64,000 bases of DNA from Spirosoma sp. SC4-14 (lineage in GTDB: Bacteria; Bacteroidota; Bacteroidia; Cytophagales; Spirosomataceae). Shown here piece by piece: positions 32,927 through 41,599 of the stretch. How positions within the stretch are numbered: the first letter of the stretch is position 1; every line of letters starts with the position of its first letter. A program made the position numbers and the translations under genes. Under the pieces are notes generated by a model. The model made no database searches. It saw nothing but the letters and a program-made list of their open reading frames with translations, and was not told where the DNA came from. The stretch covers positions 2,603,001 to 2,667,000 of the forward strand of contig NZ_CP147518.1 of assembly GCF_037201965.1 (NCBI RefSeq), given 5' to 3'.

Positions 32927-34456
32927 ATGGAGGTAAATTCTCTACATAAAATACTAAAACGTCAGATCAACCGGCATTTGACAACAGAGTGTTTGCAGCA
33001 TGAACGCTTTCTGCAGTTTATTCAGGCTGTAAATGAATCGTACCTAAACTTTGACCGTGATAAAGAATTACTCGAACATTCGGCGCTCATAAATGAGCGC
33101 GATTATTCGGAGATTAACGATAAATTAAAGGAAGAAGTTAGTCAGCGACGACAATCGGTTGAGAAACTAATAGAAGCCATTCATCTCATTGAAGTTCCCG
33201 ACGATGAGGGAAAGGCCGATTTTGATCCTAATAATCTGGTTGGATTAGTGGCTTTTTTACAACGCCAGATCGAATACCGGAAAAAAATTGAAGATGAACT
33301 ACGCCATGCCAAAGAGGTAGCCGAACAGGCTACTCAGGCTAAGTCGGATTTTTTGTCGATGATGAGTCATGAAATTCGGACGCCACTGAATGGTATTGTA
33401 GGTATGACGTATCTCATGCTTCAGGAAGAAGTGCCACCCGCCCTGACCGAAAACCTGAAAACCCTCCAGTTCTCAATAGAACATCTCCAGGCATTGATCA
33501 ACGATATTCTGGACTTCAGCAAAATTGAAGCCGGAAAAGTTGAACTGGAAGATATAAATTTTGACCTGAAACACCTGGTTTCGAATATCAAACGGGCTCA
33601 GCAGGCGAAAGCGCAGGAAAATGGCAACCGTATTCGCTTGATGATCGATGATGACATTCCGGATTCGTTAATGGGTGATTCGCTACGAATTGGCCAGGTG
33701 CTTACCAACCTCGTTTCGAATGCAATTAAATTTACCCGCAATGGTACAATAACCATTGAGCTATCGCTGGAAAACCGAACTGCCGATCGGGCTTCCATTT
33801 TTGTGTCTGTGCAGGATACGGGCATCGGCATACCTAAAGAAAAGCAGCAGGCCATCTTCACAATGTTTACTCAGGCAAACTCGGCCACAACCCGTAAGTT
33901 TGGTGGAACGGGCCTGGGGCTGGTAATTACCAAAAAATTGCTCGAACTCTACGGCAGTACTATTCGCATTGAGAGCGAAGAAGGGAAGGGTGCTACCTTT
34001 TCGTTTATTCTTGACCTTGCCATTGGCAATACATCGGCTCCGGCAATAGTGGTGCCCGATACGGTTGATAATAAAACGTTGAGAGGCTTAAAAATTCTGC
34101 TTGTAGAAGATTATCCAGTCAATGTAAAAGTAGCACTGAAATTTCTGTCGATGTGGGGTATTAACGTCGAAACAGCCGAAAATGGTCAGATCGGTGTCGA
34201 CAAATGCCGGGAGGGACAATTTGACCTGATATTGATGGACTTGCAGATGCCCGTAATGGATGGTTACACGGCCGCTCAGGAAATACGAAAAATTAATGCC
34301 GATGTACCCATAATAGCGCTCACCGCATCTGCTACATTTAGCAACCGCGACCGGGCTGTATTAGTCGGAATGAGCGATTACGTTACAAAACCCTTTAATC
34401 CTAAAGATTTATTTAATAAAATTGCCAAGTATAGCCAGCGTCAGATAAGTGCTTAA
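32927..34456 (+). CDS. Hybrid sensor histidine kinase lacking its own sensor domain
   Basis: A 509-residue cytoplasmic kinase. Residues 1-140 are mostly coiled coil with no PAS, GAF or membrane segment. HisKA follows with H148 in MMSHEIRTPLNG. The ATPase domain has NLVSNAIKF, DTGIGIP near residue 297 and GGTGLGLVI near 327. A C-terminal receiver has phospho-acceptor D438 in LILMDLQMPVMDG. With the FIST protein next door supplying the sensor and the Hpt protein downstream, this forms a complete phosphorelay except for the output regulator. Confidence 0.9.
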   Translation: MEVNSLHKILKRQINRHLTTECLQHERFLQFIQAVNESYLNFDRDKELLEHSALINERDYSEINDKLKEEVSQRRQSVEKLIEAIHLIEVPDDEGKADFDPNNLVGLVAFLQRQIEYRKKIEDELRHAKEVAEQATQAKSDFLSMMSHEIRTPLNGIVGMTYLMLQEEVPPALTENLKTLQFSIEHLQALINDILDFSKIEAGKVELEDINFDLKHLVSNIKRAQQAKAQENGNRIRLMIDDDIPDSLMGDSLRIGQVLTNLVSNAIKFTRNGTITIELSLENRTADRASIFVSVQDTGIGIPKEKQQAIFTMFTQANSATTRKFGGTGLGLVITKKLLELYGSTIRIESEEGKGATFSFILDLAIGNTSAPAIVVPDTVDNKTLRGLKILLVEDYPVNVKVALKFLSMWGINVETAENGQIGVDKCREGQFDLILMDLQMPVMDGYTAAQEIRKINADVPIIALTASATFSNRDRAVLVGMSDYVTKPFNPKDLFNKIAKYSQRQISA

Positions 34457-34502
34457 CCGTGCTTGGCTCTGATGCTGCTCAATACTTCATAAACGAAGTG
34501 CT

Positions 34503-34883
34503 ATGGAGGCATCAGATAAAAATCTCGTAGCGGTTATCGACTATGAGCGACTGGTTAGTTTATATGGTGATAACCCAAGGTTAATTCGAAATACCTTTGG
34601 GCTGTTTCTGGACAGTGTATTGCCGGATTTTGAAAAACTTGATCGTGATGTCTATTTGCAGCAATGGCCGGAAATAGCAAACGCCATGCATCAGGTACTG
34701 CCCTGGCTGGGTATGGTTGGCCTTACGCAACTGGAAACAGATTTTCGGAATCTGGAGGATATGGTGAAAGGAAACCCCCAATCAGAACCGTTTCTTACGG
34801 CCTGGGGTCAGTTCAAGTCGGGATTTGATCTGGGAGTTGTGAAGATTAGAGACGAGCTAGCCCGAATGAATGACCTGGCATAG
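34503..34883 (+). CDS. Hpt domain phosphotransfer protein
   Basis: A 126-residue helical protein with an Hpt-like pattern around H63 (IANAMHQVLPWLGMVGLTQL). The lysine and glycine of the usual HxLKG are replaced by L and P, but the histidine and the following MVG and LE spacing fit. The location, 46 nt after a hybrid kinase with a terminal receiver, strongly supports a phosphorelay role. The final response regulator is not encoded here. Confidence 0.7.
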   Translation: MEASDKNLVAVIDYERLVSLYGDNPRLIRNTFGLFLDSVLPDFEKLDRDVYLQQWPEIANAMHQVLPWLGMVGLTQLETDFRNLEDMVKGNPQSEPFLTAWGQFKSGFDLGVVKIRDELARMNDLA

Positions 34884-34916
34884 AATGGTTTTTCAGGACA
34901 ACGCCGATTTCCCGGA

Positions 34917-35693
34917 TCATTTTCCTAACCATTCCTTAAACTCGGTCATACGGTCTCCGCTCACAAAAACATCGTGTTTCGTTTTGGGCACCAAATCCAG
35001 TTTTAGTTTGCCCGCCGAAAAGGTATGAATAGTCTGTATAGCAGGCAACGATACCAGATACTGTCGGCTGATTCGGAAAAACTGCTTTGGGTTAAGCAAT
35101 TGAGTGAGCTTATCGAGGCTATAATCGACTGGCAGAGTCAGCCCATCTTTCGTGACAAGAAACACCACTTTTTCTTCCAGGAAAAAATAAGCGACATCGT
35201 TTGTGTCGATACTTCTGATTTTGGTGCCCACCGTAATCATGAACCGATCTTTATATTCGGTTTGTTTCTGTCTGCCAATAAGGTTTAAAATGGTTTCCAG
35301 GTCGGGGGCAGAGCTGGCCTGGCCAAATTGCTTTTTTAGCGCTTTATATTTTTCGATGGCAGCAACAAGTTCATCGTAGTTAATCGGTTTAAGTAAGTAA
35401 TCGATACTGTTTACCTTAAACGCCTGAATCATGTATTCATCGTAGGCGGTCGTAAAAACAACGGGGGTGTTTAGCTCGGCCTGTTCAAAAATTCGGAATC
35501 CCAGATCATCTTCCAGATGAATATCCATAAATACCAGATCGATAGTGGGCCGGTCGGGTTCATTTAGCCAGTCTACAGCCTCGGCTACCGACGGAATCCG
35601 GTTAAGTACCTTAATTGCCGGATCGTATTTGAGCAGAAGACTTTCAAGTCGTTTGGCCGTTAGGTTCTCGTCTTCAATAATGACTACATTCAT
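34917..35693 (-). CDS. LytTR family response regulator
   Basis: A 258-residue regulator with a receiver domain (phospho-acceptor D57 in DLVFMDIHLED, and VFTTAYDEYMIQAFKVNSID with the switch threonine and the K in YLLKP) and a C-terminal LytTR DNA-binding domain from about residue 150 (DRFMITVGTKIRSIDTNDVA, FFRISRQYLVSLPAI). It is encoded directly downstream of its likely partner kinase (LytS type). It converges on the Hpt gene. Confidence 0.9.
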   Translation of the reverse strand: MNVVIIEDENLTAKRLESLLLKYDPAIKVLNRIPSVAEAVDWLNEPDRPTIDLVFMDIHLEDDLGFRIFEQAELNTPVVFTTAYDEYMIQAFKVNSIDYLLKPINYDELVAAIEKYKALKKQFGQASSAPDLETILNLIGRQKQTEYKDRFMITVGTKIRSIDTNDVAYFFLEEKVVFLVTKDGLTLPVDYSLDKLTQLLNPKQFFRISRQYLVSLPAIQTIHTFSAGKLKLDLVPKTKHDVFVSGDRMTEFKEWLGK

Positions 35694-35746
35694 AATTGTT
35701 CAAGAGCGAATGCACGAAAGAGGTAGATGGCAGCCGTGCATTCTGT

Positions 35747-36889
35747 TTAGCTTAGTAGCGGTACTTTTACAATAAAACTGCCCTCATTCTCGCCAACCCA
35801 AACCGATCGTTCTGTGAGCATGGCATAGCGGGTAATGATATTCTGTAATCCGACTCCTGTTGATGTTTCAGATTGAGGACGTATTTGCAGATTGTTCTGA
35901 ACAACCAGGCACTCGCCCTCTACCCGAATGTGTACATGTAAAGGTTCTTTGGCCGACATGCGATTATGTTTCACCGCATTTTCGACCAGTAACTGCAATG
36001 TCAGCGGAGCAATGCTATAGCGATTCTGATCGGCTTCCGGTACATTGATAACAACATCAAATTTGTTTTCAAAGCGGATATTCAGCAAAAACCGATAGGC
36101 CTGAATAAACTCCAGCTCGGTTTTGAGCAGCACCCGCTCATTATCTTTCTGTTCCAGAATATAGCGATACGCTCTGGATAACTGGTCGATGAATTTTTCG
36201 GATAAATCGGCATCGGCATGAACCAATGACGACAGGATGCTCAGGCTATTGAACAGAAAATGGGGGTTTACCTGACTTTTCAGGGCCGCAAACTGGGCCT
36301 GAACATTTTCCTTTTCGAGTCGTTCGGCCCGCACCTGAACATCTTCCAACTGGCGGTAGGCCCGGCGGTTGGCTGCCAGATAAAAGGCCGATAACATGGC
36401 CATAACAGTCATACCGTTATTGCTGCGCCGTCGTTGTTCGGTTCGTTTGCGACGTTCTTCTACAACGTTTGGGCTGGGTTTAGTACGTTGAGCATCCTGA
36501 TCGCGGACAATTCCAAAACGTTGTTGAAGGGTATCGTCAACACTATGCCAGAGCGTATAAAAGCCAATATTGAACACTACTGCCAGCGCACTGGCAATAC
36601 CAAGTGTAGCTAGTTGTGCCGGAATTCTGAATTCAATTAGAAAACCATCGCCAAAGCTTTTAAAAAGCCGTTGCTGTAGCCATTCTGTTACTGTTATCCA
36701 GGCATAGAAAAATAAAACACTCAATATTGTTTCCAGAATCCAGAAAGGGATGCTCCGGACAATCAGCGCCCAACTAAAGGTCGCAATCGCTACATAGAGC
36801 CGAATAGGCCAGTAAATGACAAACACACTTAAAGCGAGTTGCCACTTTTGCCGATTGGTCAGGCGATATGTCAGGGGGGGAATAGCCAT
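35747..36889 (-). CDS. LytS-like sensor histidine kinase
   Basis: A 380-residue membrane kinase of the His_kinase (PF06580) type. Four hydrophobic segments fall in residues 15-115, then a cytoplasmic basic linker, a coiled coil and the phospho-acceptor H210 in LKSQVNPHFLFNSLSIL. The ATPase domain is degenerate-short as usual, with LLVENAVKHNRMS as N-box and GVGLQNIITRYAM as G-box. It pairs with the LytTR regulator, which starts 53 nt downstream. The signal is unknown. Its promoter predicts a leaderless mRNA. Confidence 0.9.
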   Translation of the reverse strand: MAIPPLTYRLTNRQKWQLALSVFVIYWPIRLYVAIATFSWALIVRSIPFWILETILSVLFFYAWITVTEWLQQRLFKSFGDGFLIEFRIPAQLATLGIASALAVVFNIGFYTLWHSVDDTLQQRFGIVRDQDAQRTKPSPNVVEERRKRTEQRRRSNNGMTVMAMLSAFYLAANRRAYRQLEDVQVRAERLEKENVQAQFAALKSQVNPHFLFNSLSILSSLVHADADLSEKFIDQLSRAYRYILEQKDNERVLLKTELEFIQAYRFLLNIRFENKFDVVINVPEADQNRYSIAPLTLQLLVENAVKHNRMSAKEPLHVHIRVEGECLVVQNNLQIRPQSETSTGVGLQNIITRYAMLTERSVWVGENEGSFIVKVPLLS

Positions 36890-36893
36890 TATA

Positions 36894-36922
36894 CAAATCT
36901 AATTATAGCTAATAACCGACAA
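36894..36922 (-). promoter_or_regulatory. Promoter of the LytS gene, ATG 4 nt after the -7 box
   Basis: On the minus strand: TTTTTG with TTG at 36920-36922, an 18-nt spacer, TAGATTTG (36894-36901), then TATA and the ATG. Confidence 0.65.
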
Positions 36923-37136
36923 AAATGAAACGAGCGGAATGCCCATTTCGCTAATCTGAATGACGCCATTCTGTTTGTGAGCAGGTCACTAGAGAAATGA
37001 AAACGTCTTTTATTGAGGTTATTTAGGGATTGAACCGCTATTCTACGGCTATTTTCTTAAAGTTGGGCTATCTGGGTCTGCCTTTAAAGTGGCGAGGCTG
37101 CTTTGAACAGTACATACAATTGTGCTACATCGGATG

Positions 37137-37144
37137 TACATTTG
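37137..37144 (+). promoter_or_regulatory. -7 box upstream of the SdiA-regulated-like lipoprotein
   Basis: TACATTTG, 18 nt before the ATG at 37163. The nearest TTG upstream is only 14 nt away, so the -33 element is uncertain. Confidence 0.35.
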
Positions 37145-37162
37145 TTGCAAATCTGATCCAAT

Positions 37163-37996
37163 ATGAATCGTTTTTTGCTGGGAATAGCTGTGCTTTTGGC
37201 AGGCTGCGGCACGTCATCGAAAAAAAATGACAAGCCAGAAGCAGGCCAACTGGCTGCTCCGTTCAAATTGCCCTATACATTAACAGCCTCTACCGAAAAG
37301 TATACGCTGCCCAAAGAACTAGAGGAAATTTCGGGACTAACATATTACAAAAAAGACCAGTTGTTGTGCGTGCAGGACGAAGAAGCGGTGGTGTTTGTAT
37401 ACGATACGCAAAAGAAAGCCGTTGCCAATAGCTTCGGGTTTGGCGGATATGGCGATTTTGAAGGTATTGAGTACGTAAACGGTGAGGTGTATGTGCTCGA
37501 AAGCAACGGAAACCTGTTTCGGTTCGAGCCTGAGTCGAAACAGATAGGACGTACAAAAACCGACTTACCCAAAAAAACGGAAGTGGAAGGACTGGGTTAC
37601 GATCCCAAAACCAAACGCTTGCTGATTGCAGTTAAGAACGGGAGTCAGTCTAGCGATAAGGCAGTTTATTCATTCGATCTGCTTAATAAAGCGGTTTTTA
37701 AGGATATGAGCCTTAATGACGACCAACTCGAAGCGGCAGGCATCGATCCGAAAACCTACAAGCCTTCAGCTATTGCGGTGCATCCACTCACGGGTGAGTG
37801 GTATATGCTGACATCGGCCGGAAAACGGTTGCTGATTACAAATCGACAGGCTAAAATTTTGTATTCCGAGCCGCTTGACCCCAAGCAATTTCGTCAGCCA
37901 GAAGGTATCTGCTTTGCGCCTAATGGCGATATGTTTATTTCCAGCGAGGGCGATGGCAAAAAAGGATATATTCTGAAGTTTGACTATAAGCGGTAA
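37163..37996 (+). CDS. SdiA-regulated/YjiK-like lipoprotein
   Basis: A 277-residue lipoprotein: signal MNRFLLGIAVLLAGC with the lipid-attachment cysteine C15 in LAGC. The mature part is a beta-propeller-like repeat protein with LEEISGLTYY, FGGYGDFEGIEY, KTEVEGLGYDPKTKRLL, KPSAIAVHPLTGEWYML and FRQPEGICFAPNGDMFIS. This spacing is typical of the SdiA-regulated (YjiK/PF06977) family. The function is unknown, perhaps sugar or phosphatase-like binding at the cell surface. It is divergent from the LytS gene. Confidence 0.8.
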   Translation: MNRFLLGIAVLLAGCGTSSKKNDKPEAGQLAAPFKLPYTLTASTEKYTLPKELEEISGLTYYKKDQLLCVQDEEAVVFVYDTQKKAVANSFGFGGYGDFEGIEYVNGEVYVLESNGNLFRFEPESKQIGRTKTDLPKKTEVEGLGYDPKTKRLLIAVKNGSQSSDKAVYSFDLLNKAVFKDMSLNDDQLEAAGIDPKTYKPSAIAVHPLTGEWYMLTSAGKRLLITNRQAKILYSEPLDPKQFRQPEGICFAPNGDMFISSEGDGKKGYILKFDYKR

Positions 37997-38057
37997 GTTT
38001 ATAGTGGCTCCGCCTATCGTCTTACGATAATTAAATGCAGCGCACTGAAAACTTATT

Positions 38058-39074
38058 TCACAACGAACCTCGGCGGATGAGGCCGAATGGATTTTTTATT
38101 TTCTCAAATCGTCGGCTAAGCATTAGCTGGGCGGCCGTACGGCCCATTTGTTCATGATCGGTCGACACCACCGTGATGCCATTGGCCAGTACTTCTTTGA
38201 GCGGAGTTTCGTTGAATGCCAAAATGCCAACATCCTGCCCCAGAATCATGCCGTGCTGACGAGCCTGACGGACAAGTTCGGCCAGATCGCTGTCTTCAAG
38301 AACGATATAGGCCGTATGTAATTCAATGGTATACTGGTTGGTTGTGTCCAGAATGGCGAAATCTTTTTTGTGATGAATCGCATAATTCCGGAAGCCACGT
38401 ACAATATCTGTTGGGTAATGAACATCTTTCGGGAAAATCAGAATCAGTTTCTGGTATTTTTCCAGTAAATCGGTCCCGGCTTCCAGCGCTTCATATAGAT
38501 CATGTTCAAAGTCCTGATAAACAGCGACATGATTTCCCGTCAGATCGGGAATGTTTTTATCGAGCAAGACCAGTTTTTCGGAAGGAATCCCGGCCAGGAG
38601 AGCCTGAAGATTGACGGGGCGTGATGCCTGTTCGTAGAAATGGGGCATCACAACATAGTACTGATACAGATCCTGATTTTCGCGAATTAAGTGGGCAAAC
38701 TGAGCGGCATCGTGGTGATGCAGGCGCAGATCAACAACCGTTCCTGGTCCTAATTCATCGAGCAGGGCGTAATAAATGATTTTTTTATAGGCACTGAGCT
38801 TATTCATCAGGAGCAGAACCCGTAACTGATCGGGGCTTTCTCGCCGGATAAAGTACCCCTTTCCCCGTACCGACTGAATAATGCCTTCTTTTTTTAGAAA
38901 TTTATATGCTTTTTCGACCGTGTCGCGGGCCAGATAAAACTCCTCACTAAGTTCATTAATAGAGGGGAGCTGTTCGTCGCGATGTAATGAACCTGTTTCG
39001 ATGCCATGTAATACCGCTTCTACAATCTGGCGGTACTTTGGCGTACTGGAACGTTCATTTATAGTCAATTGCAT
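38058..39074 (-). CDS. GntR family regulator with LacI-type ligand domain
   Basis: A 338-residue repressor. An N-terminal GntR winged helix (residues 1-70; YRQIVEAVLHGIETGSL, LPSINELSEEFYLARDTVEK) is joined to a periplasmic-binding-protein-like domain that ends DVGILAFNETPLKEVL, as in LacI/AraR-type regulators. In Bacteroidota this architecture usually senses a sugar (arabinose- or rhamnose-like). No sugar-use genes are beside it; the divergent neighbour is an LD-carboxypeptidase. The target is unknown. Confidence 0.85.
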   Translation of the reverse strand: MQLTINERSSTPKYRQIVEAVLHGIETGSLHRDEQLPSINELSEEFYLARDTVEKAYKFLKKEGIIQSVRGKGYFIRRESPDQLRVLLLMNKLSAYKKIIYYALLDELGPGTVVDLRLHHHDAAQFAHLIRENQDLYQYYVVMPHFYEQASRPVNLQALLAGIPSEKLVLLDKNIPDLTGNHVAVYQDFEHDLYEALEAGTDLLEKYQKLILIFPKDVHYPTDIVRGFRNYAIHHKKDFAILDTTNQYTIELHTAYIVLEDSDLAELVRQARQHGMILGQDVGILAFNETPLKEVLANGITVVSTDHEQMGRTAAQLMLSRRFEKIKNPFGLIRRGSL

Positions 39075-39330
39075 AAAGCGTGCAGGGGTTAGGTTGGCTG
39101 GTTTTCAGAATAATTAAGCGAAAATACTGTTGGGTGGTATCCAGTAACAGTCGCCAAATTACTCATTTACCAATGGATAAGTTAAAATACTGGAATTTTA
39201 GTAAATAAAATTAGATTCTTTGAAGGTAAACCAGTTTTCTGATTTGGAAGAATAGTTTAGGTTTCAGTCTATGAGTTCACAATTAGCTGTTAATTTTAGC
39301 CACCTCAATCATCAACGCCACCAATAAGCG

Positions 39331-40353
39331 ATGCCAACCCGCCGTTCGCTGCTTAAAACAGCGGTTTTTGCTCCTTTTTTGCCGTTCTCGTCTGAGCGGT
39401 TCTCAACAACTAAGCCAAATCGGCTAAAGCCTGGCGATACGGTAGGGCTAATTTGTCCGGCGGCTCCGGCCTACAGTCGCGAAACCGTTCAGATAACCAT
39501 TGAGTCGTTGCAGGCATTGGGTTTTAAAACGAAACTTGGAACGCATTTTTATGACCGATACGGATATCTGGCCGGGCACGATGCCGACCGGGCAGCGGAT
39601 CTGAATGCAATGTTTGCCGATTCGTCGGTAAGTATGATCATGGCCATGCACGGTGGTTGGGGCTGTGCCCGTATTTTGCCACTGCTCGATTATGAGCTCA
39701 TTCGGCGTAATCCGAAAATTTTGATTGGTTATAGCGATATCACAGCGTTGCTGCTGGGCATTCACGCCCAAACAGGATTAGCAACCATGCATGGGCCCGT
39801 GGGAGCCGTTACCTGGAATTCATTTAGTGTAGGCTGGCTGCGGGAGGTATTGATTGATGGTCGGGCCGTAACGTTCCAGAATCCTGAAAAAAAAGAAGAT
39901 AACCTGACTCAGACAAAAGATCGGATTTTTACCCTGCGATCTGGCCAGGCCCGTGGTCAACTGGTAGGTGGTAATCTGACGGTGCTGTCGCATTTGCTTG
40001 GGTCGCCTTACCTGCCCGACTGGAAAGGCAAGATTCTGTTTGTAGAAGACACACACGAAGATATTTACAGCGTAGACCGGATGTTAACGCATCTGAAACT
40101 GGCGGGTGTATTGGAGCAACTGGCGGGCTTTGTGTTTGGGAAGTGTACTTCCTGCGAGCCCGGTAGCGGTGGCTATGGCTCGCTAACGTTCGACGATGTG
40201 TTGACCGACCAGGTTGTACCGTTGAACGTGCCTGCTTTTGCGGGGGCCATGATTGGACACATCACCGACAAATTTACGGTTCCAATTGGGATCAATGCCG
40301 AAATCGACGCCGATAAGGGCACGATTCGGTTGCTGGAAAGCGCCGTACTATAA
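39331..40353 (+). CDS. LD-carboxypeptidase (S66 family), Tat-type signal
   Basis: A 340-residue cell-wall peptidase. The N-terminus TRRSLLKTA fits a twin-arginine export signal. The S66 core is visible: VGLICPAAPAYSRETV, the nucleophile S135 in LIGYSDITALL, glutamate in LFVEDTHEDIY and histidine in MIGHITDKFTVPIG. Such enzymes cut the tetrapeptide of recycled murein to the tripeptide. The exported form would act on periplasmic muropeptides. Its start follows a 256-nt gap with no exact promoter box. Confidence 0.88.
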   Translation: MPTRRSLLKTAVFAPFLPFSSERFSTTKPNRLKPGDTVGLICPAAPAYSRETVQITIESLQALGFKTKLGTHFYDRYGYLAGHDADRAADLNAMFADSSVSMIMAMHGGWGCARILPLLDYELIRRNPKILIGYSDITALLLGIHAQTGLATMHGPVGAVTWNSFSVGWLREVLIDGRAVTFQNPEKKEDNLTQTKDRIFTLRSGQARGQLVGGNLTVLSHLLGSPYLPDWKGKILFVEDTHEDIYSVDRMLTHLKLAGVLEQLAGFVFGKCTSCEPGSGGYGSLTFDDVLTDQVVPLNVPAFAGAMIGHITDKFTVPIGINAEIDADKGTIRLLESAVL

Positions 40354-40431
40354 CTCGAAAGTCGCATACTTCCTTTTTTTGTCTACTATCCAACCCGCAT
40401 AAATCGAACGAGTTTTTCCAGGAACAGGACC

Positions 40432-41565
40432 ATGCTTCCCAACACCTTACCCCCGCATTATCACCGTTTTTCGCATTCGTTACTATCGCTGGCTATTCTG
40501 GCAGTGGCTATTTATCTGGGACAGGATATTCTGGTTCCATTGGCTATGGCAGGTTTGTTAGCCGTACTGCTCCGTCCTGTTGAAAATCGTCTGAACCGAC
40601 TGGGGCTGCACAAAGTAATTTCCATTAGCCTGGCTTTACTACTGGCGATCATTCTGTTGGCGGGCGTTACGGTTTTGTTGTCGATGCAACTGGCCGATTT
40701 TACGGACGATATTCCTAAGCTGAAACGGAATATCAACGATGTATATCACGACATCCAGCGGTGGATTCGACGCGAATACAATGTCAGTTACCGACAACAG
40801 AACAAATACATCGAGAAGGCGCAGACGCAAACACTCGATACCTTACAGAGCCCAGATACGATCAGTGTACTGGCGGGCCCGCTGGGAACCATGACGCTCA
40901 TTCCAATCTATGTGTTTTTGCTGCTGTACTATCGCTCAATGCTGCTCTATTTTGCGGTTGTGCTATTTCCCGAAAAACATGCCGCTCAGGTGCGCGAGGT
41001 GCTGACCGAAATTAAAGGTGTGATTCAGAGCTATATGGTTGGATTGCTAGTCGAAACAATTACCGTTGCTGTTCTGAATTCGGTGGGCTTGTTGCTGTTG
41101 GGCGTCCGATATGCGGTGTTGCTGGGCGTGTTTGCCGCTATTTTAAATCTGGTTCCGTATATCGGCGGTCTCATTGCAACTGCCCTGACGGTGTTAATCA
41201 CATTTAGTAATCAGCCAGATATTGGCGTATTGCTGGGCGTTGTTGGCGTCTTTCTGTTCGTGCAGTTTATTGATAACAATGTGCTGGTACCACTCATTGT
41301 TGCCTCCAAAGTCCGGGTCAATGCGTTAGTGTCAATTGTTGGAGTACTGATAGGTGGGGCTTTAGCCGGTGTATCGGGAATGTTTCTGTCGATTCCGGCC
41401 ATCGCCATTTTGAAAGTTATTTTCGATCGGGTTGAGAGTTTGCGTGCCTGGGGAATACTGCTGGGCGATCAGAGCCCCGAAGAATTGGGAAACAACCTGC
41501 TTCGGCTATCACGACGACGCCGGAAAACAGCAGAGGCTGAAAATCTTAAGGCCAATCCGTCGTAA
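40432..41565 (+). CDS. AI-2E family transporter
   Basis: A 377-residue inner-membrane protein with about eight hydrophobic helices. It has the AI-2E/PerM pattern: LAILAVAIYLGQDILVPLAM at the start, a long amphipathic middle region (residues 85-140) and a conserved end with LVPYIGGLIATALTVLI, QFIDNNVLVPLIVASKV and VSGMFLSIPAIAILKVIFDR. Members export small molecules or ions; the autoinducer link is shown for only a few. It lies 78 nt after the LD-carboxypeptidase on the same strand. Confidence 0.88.
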   Translation: MLPNTLPPHYHRFSHSLLSLAILAVAIYLGQDILVPLAMAGLLAVLLRPVENRLNRLGLHKVISISLALLLAIILLAGVTVLLSMQLADFTDDIPKLKRNINDVYHDIQRWIRREYNVSYRQQNKYIEKAQTQTLDTLQSPDTISVLAGPLGTMTLIPIYVFLLLYYRSMLLYFAVVLFPEKHAAQVREVLTEIKGVIQSYMVGLLVETITVAVLNSVGLLLLGVRYAVLLGVFAAILNLVPYIGGLIATALTVLITFSNQPDIGVLLGVVGVFLFVQFIDNNVLVPLIVASKVRVNALVSIVGVLIGGALAGVSGMFLSIPAIAILKVIFDRVESLRAWGILLGDQSPEELGNNLLRLSRRRRKTAEAENLKANPS

Positions 41566-41599
41566 GCATATCAGGTAATAGGCAGTAATACCCCAGTAC

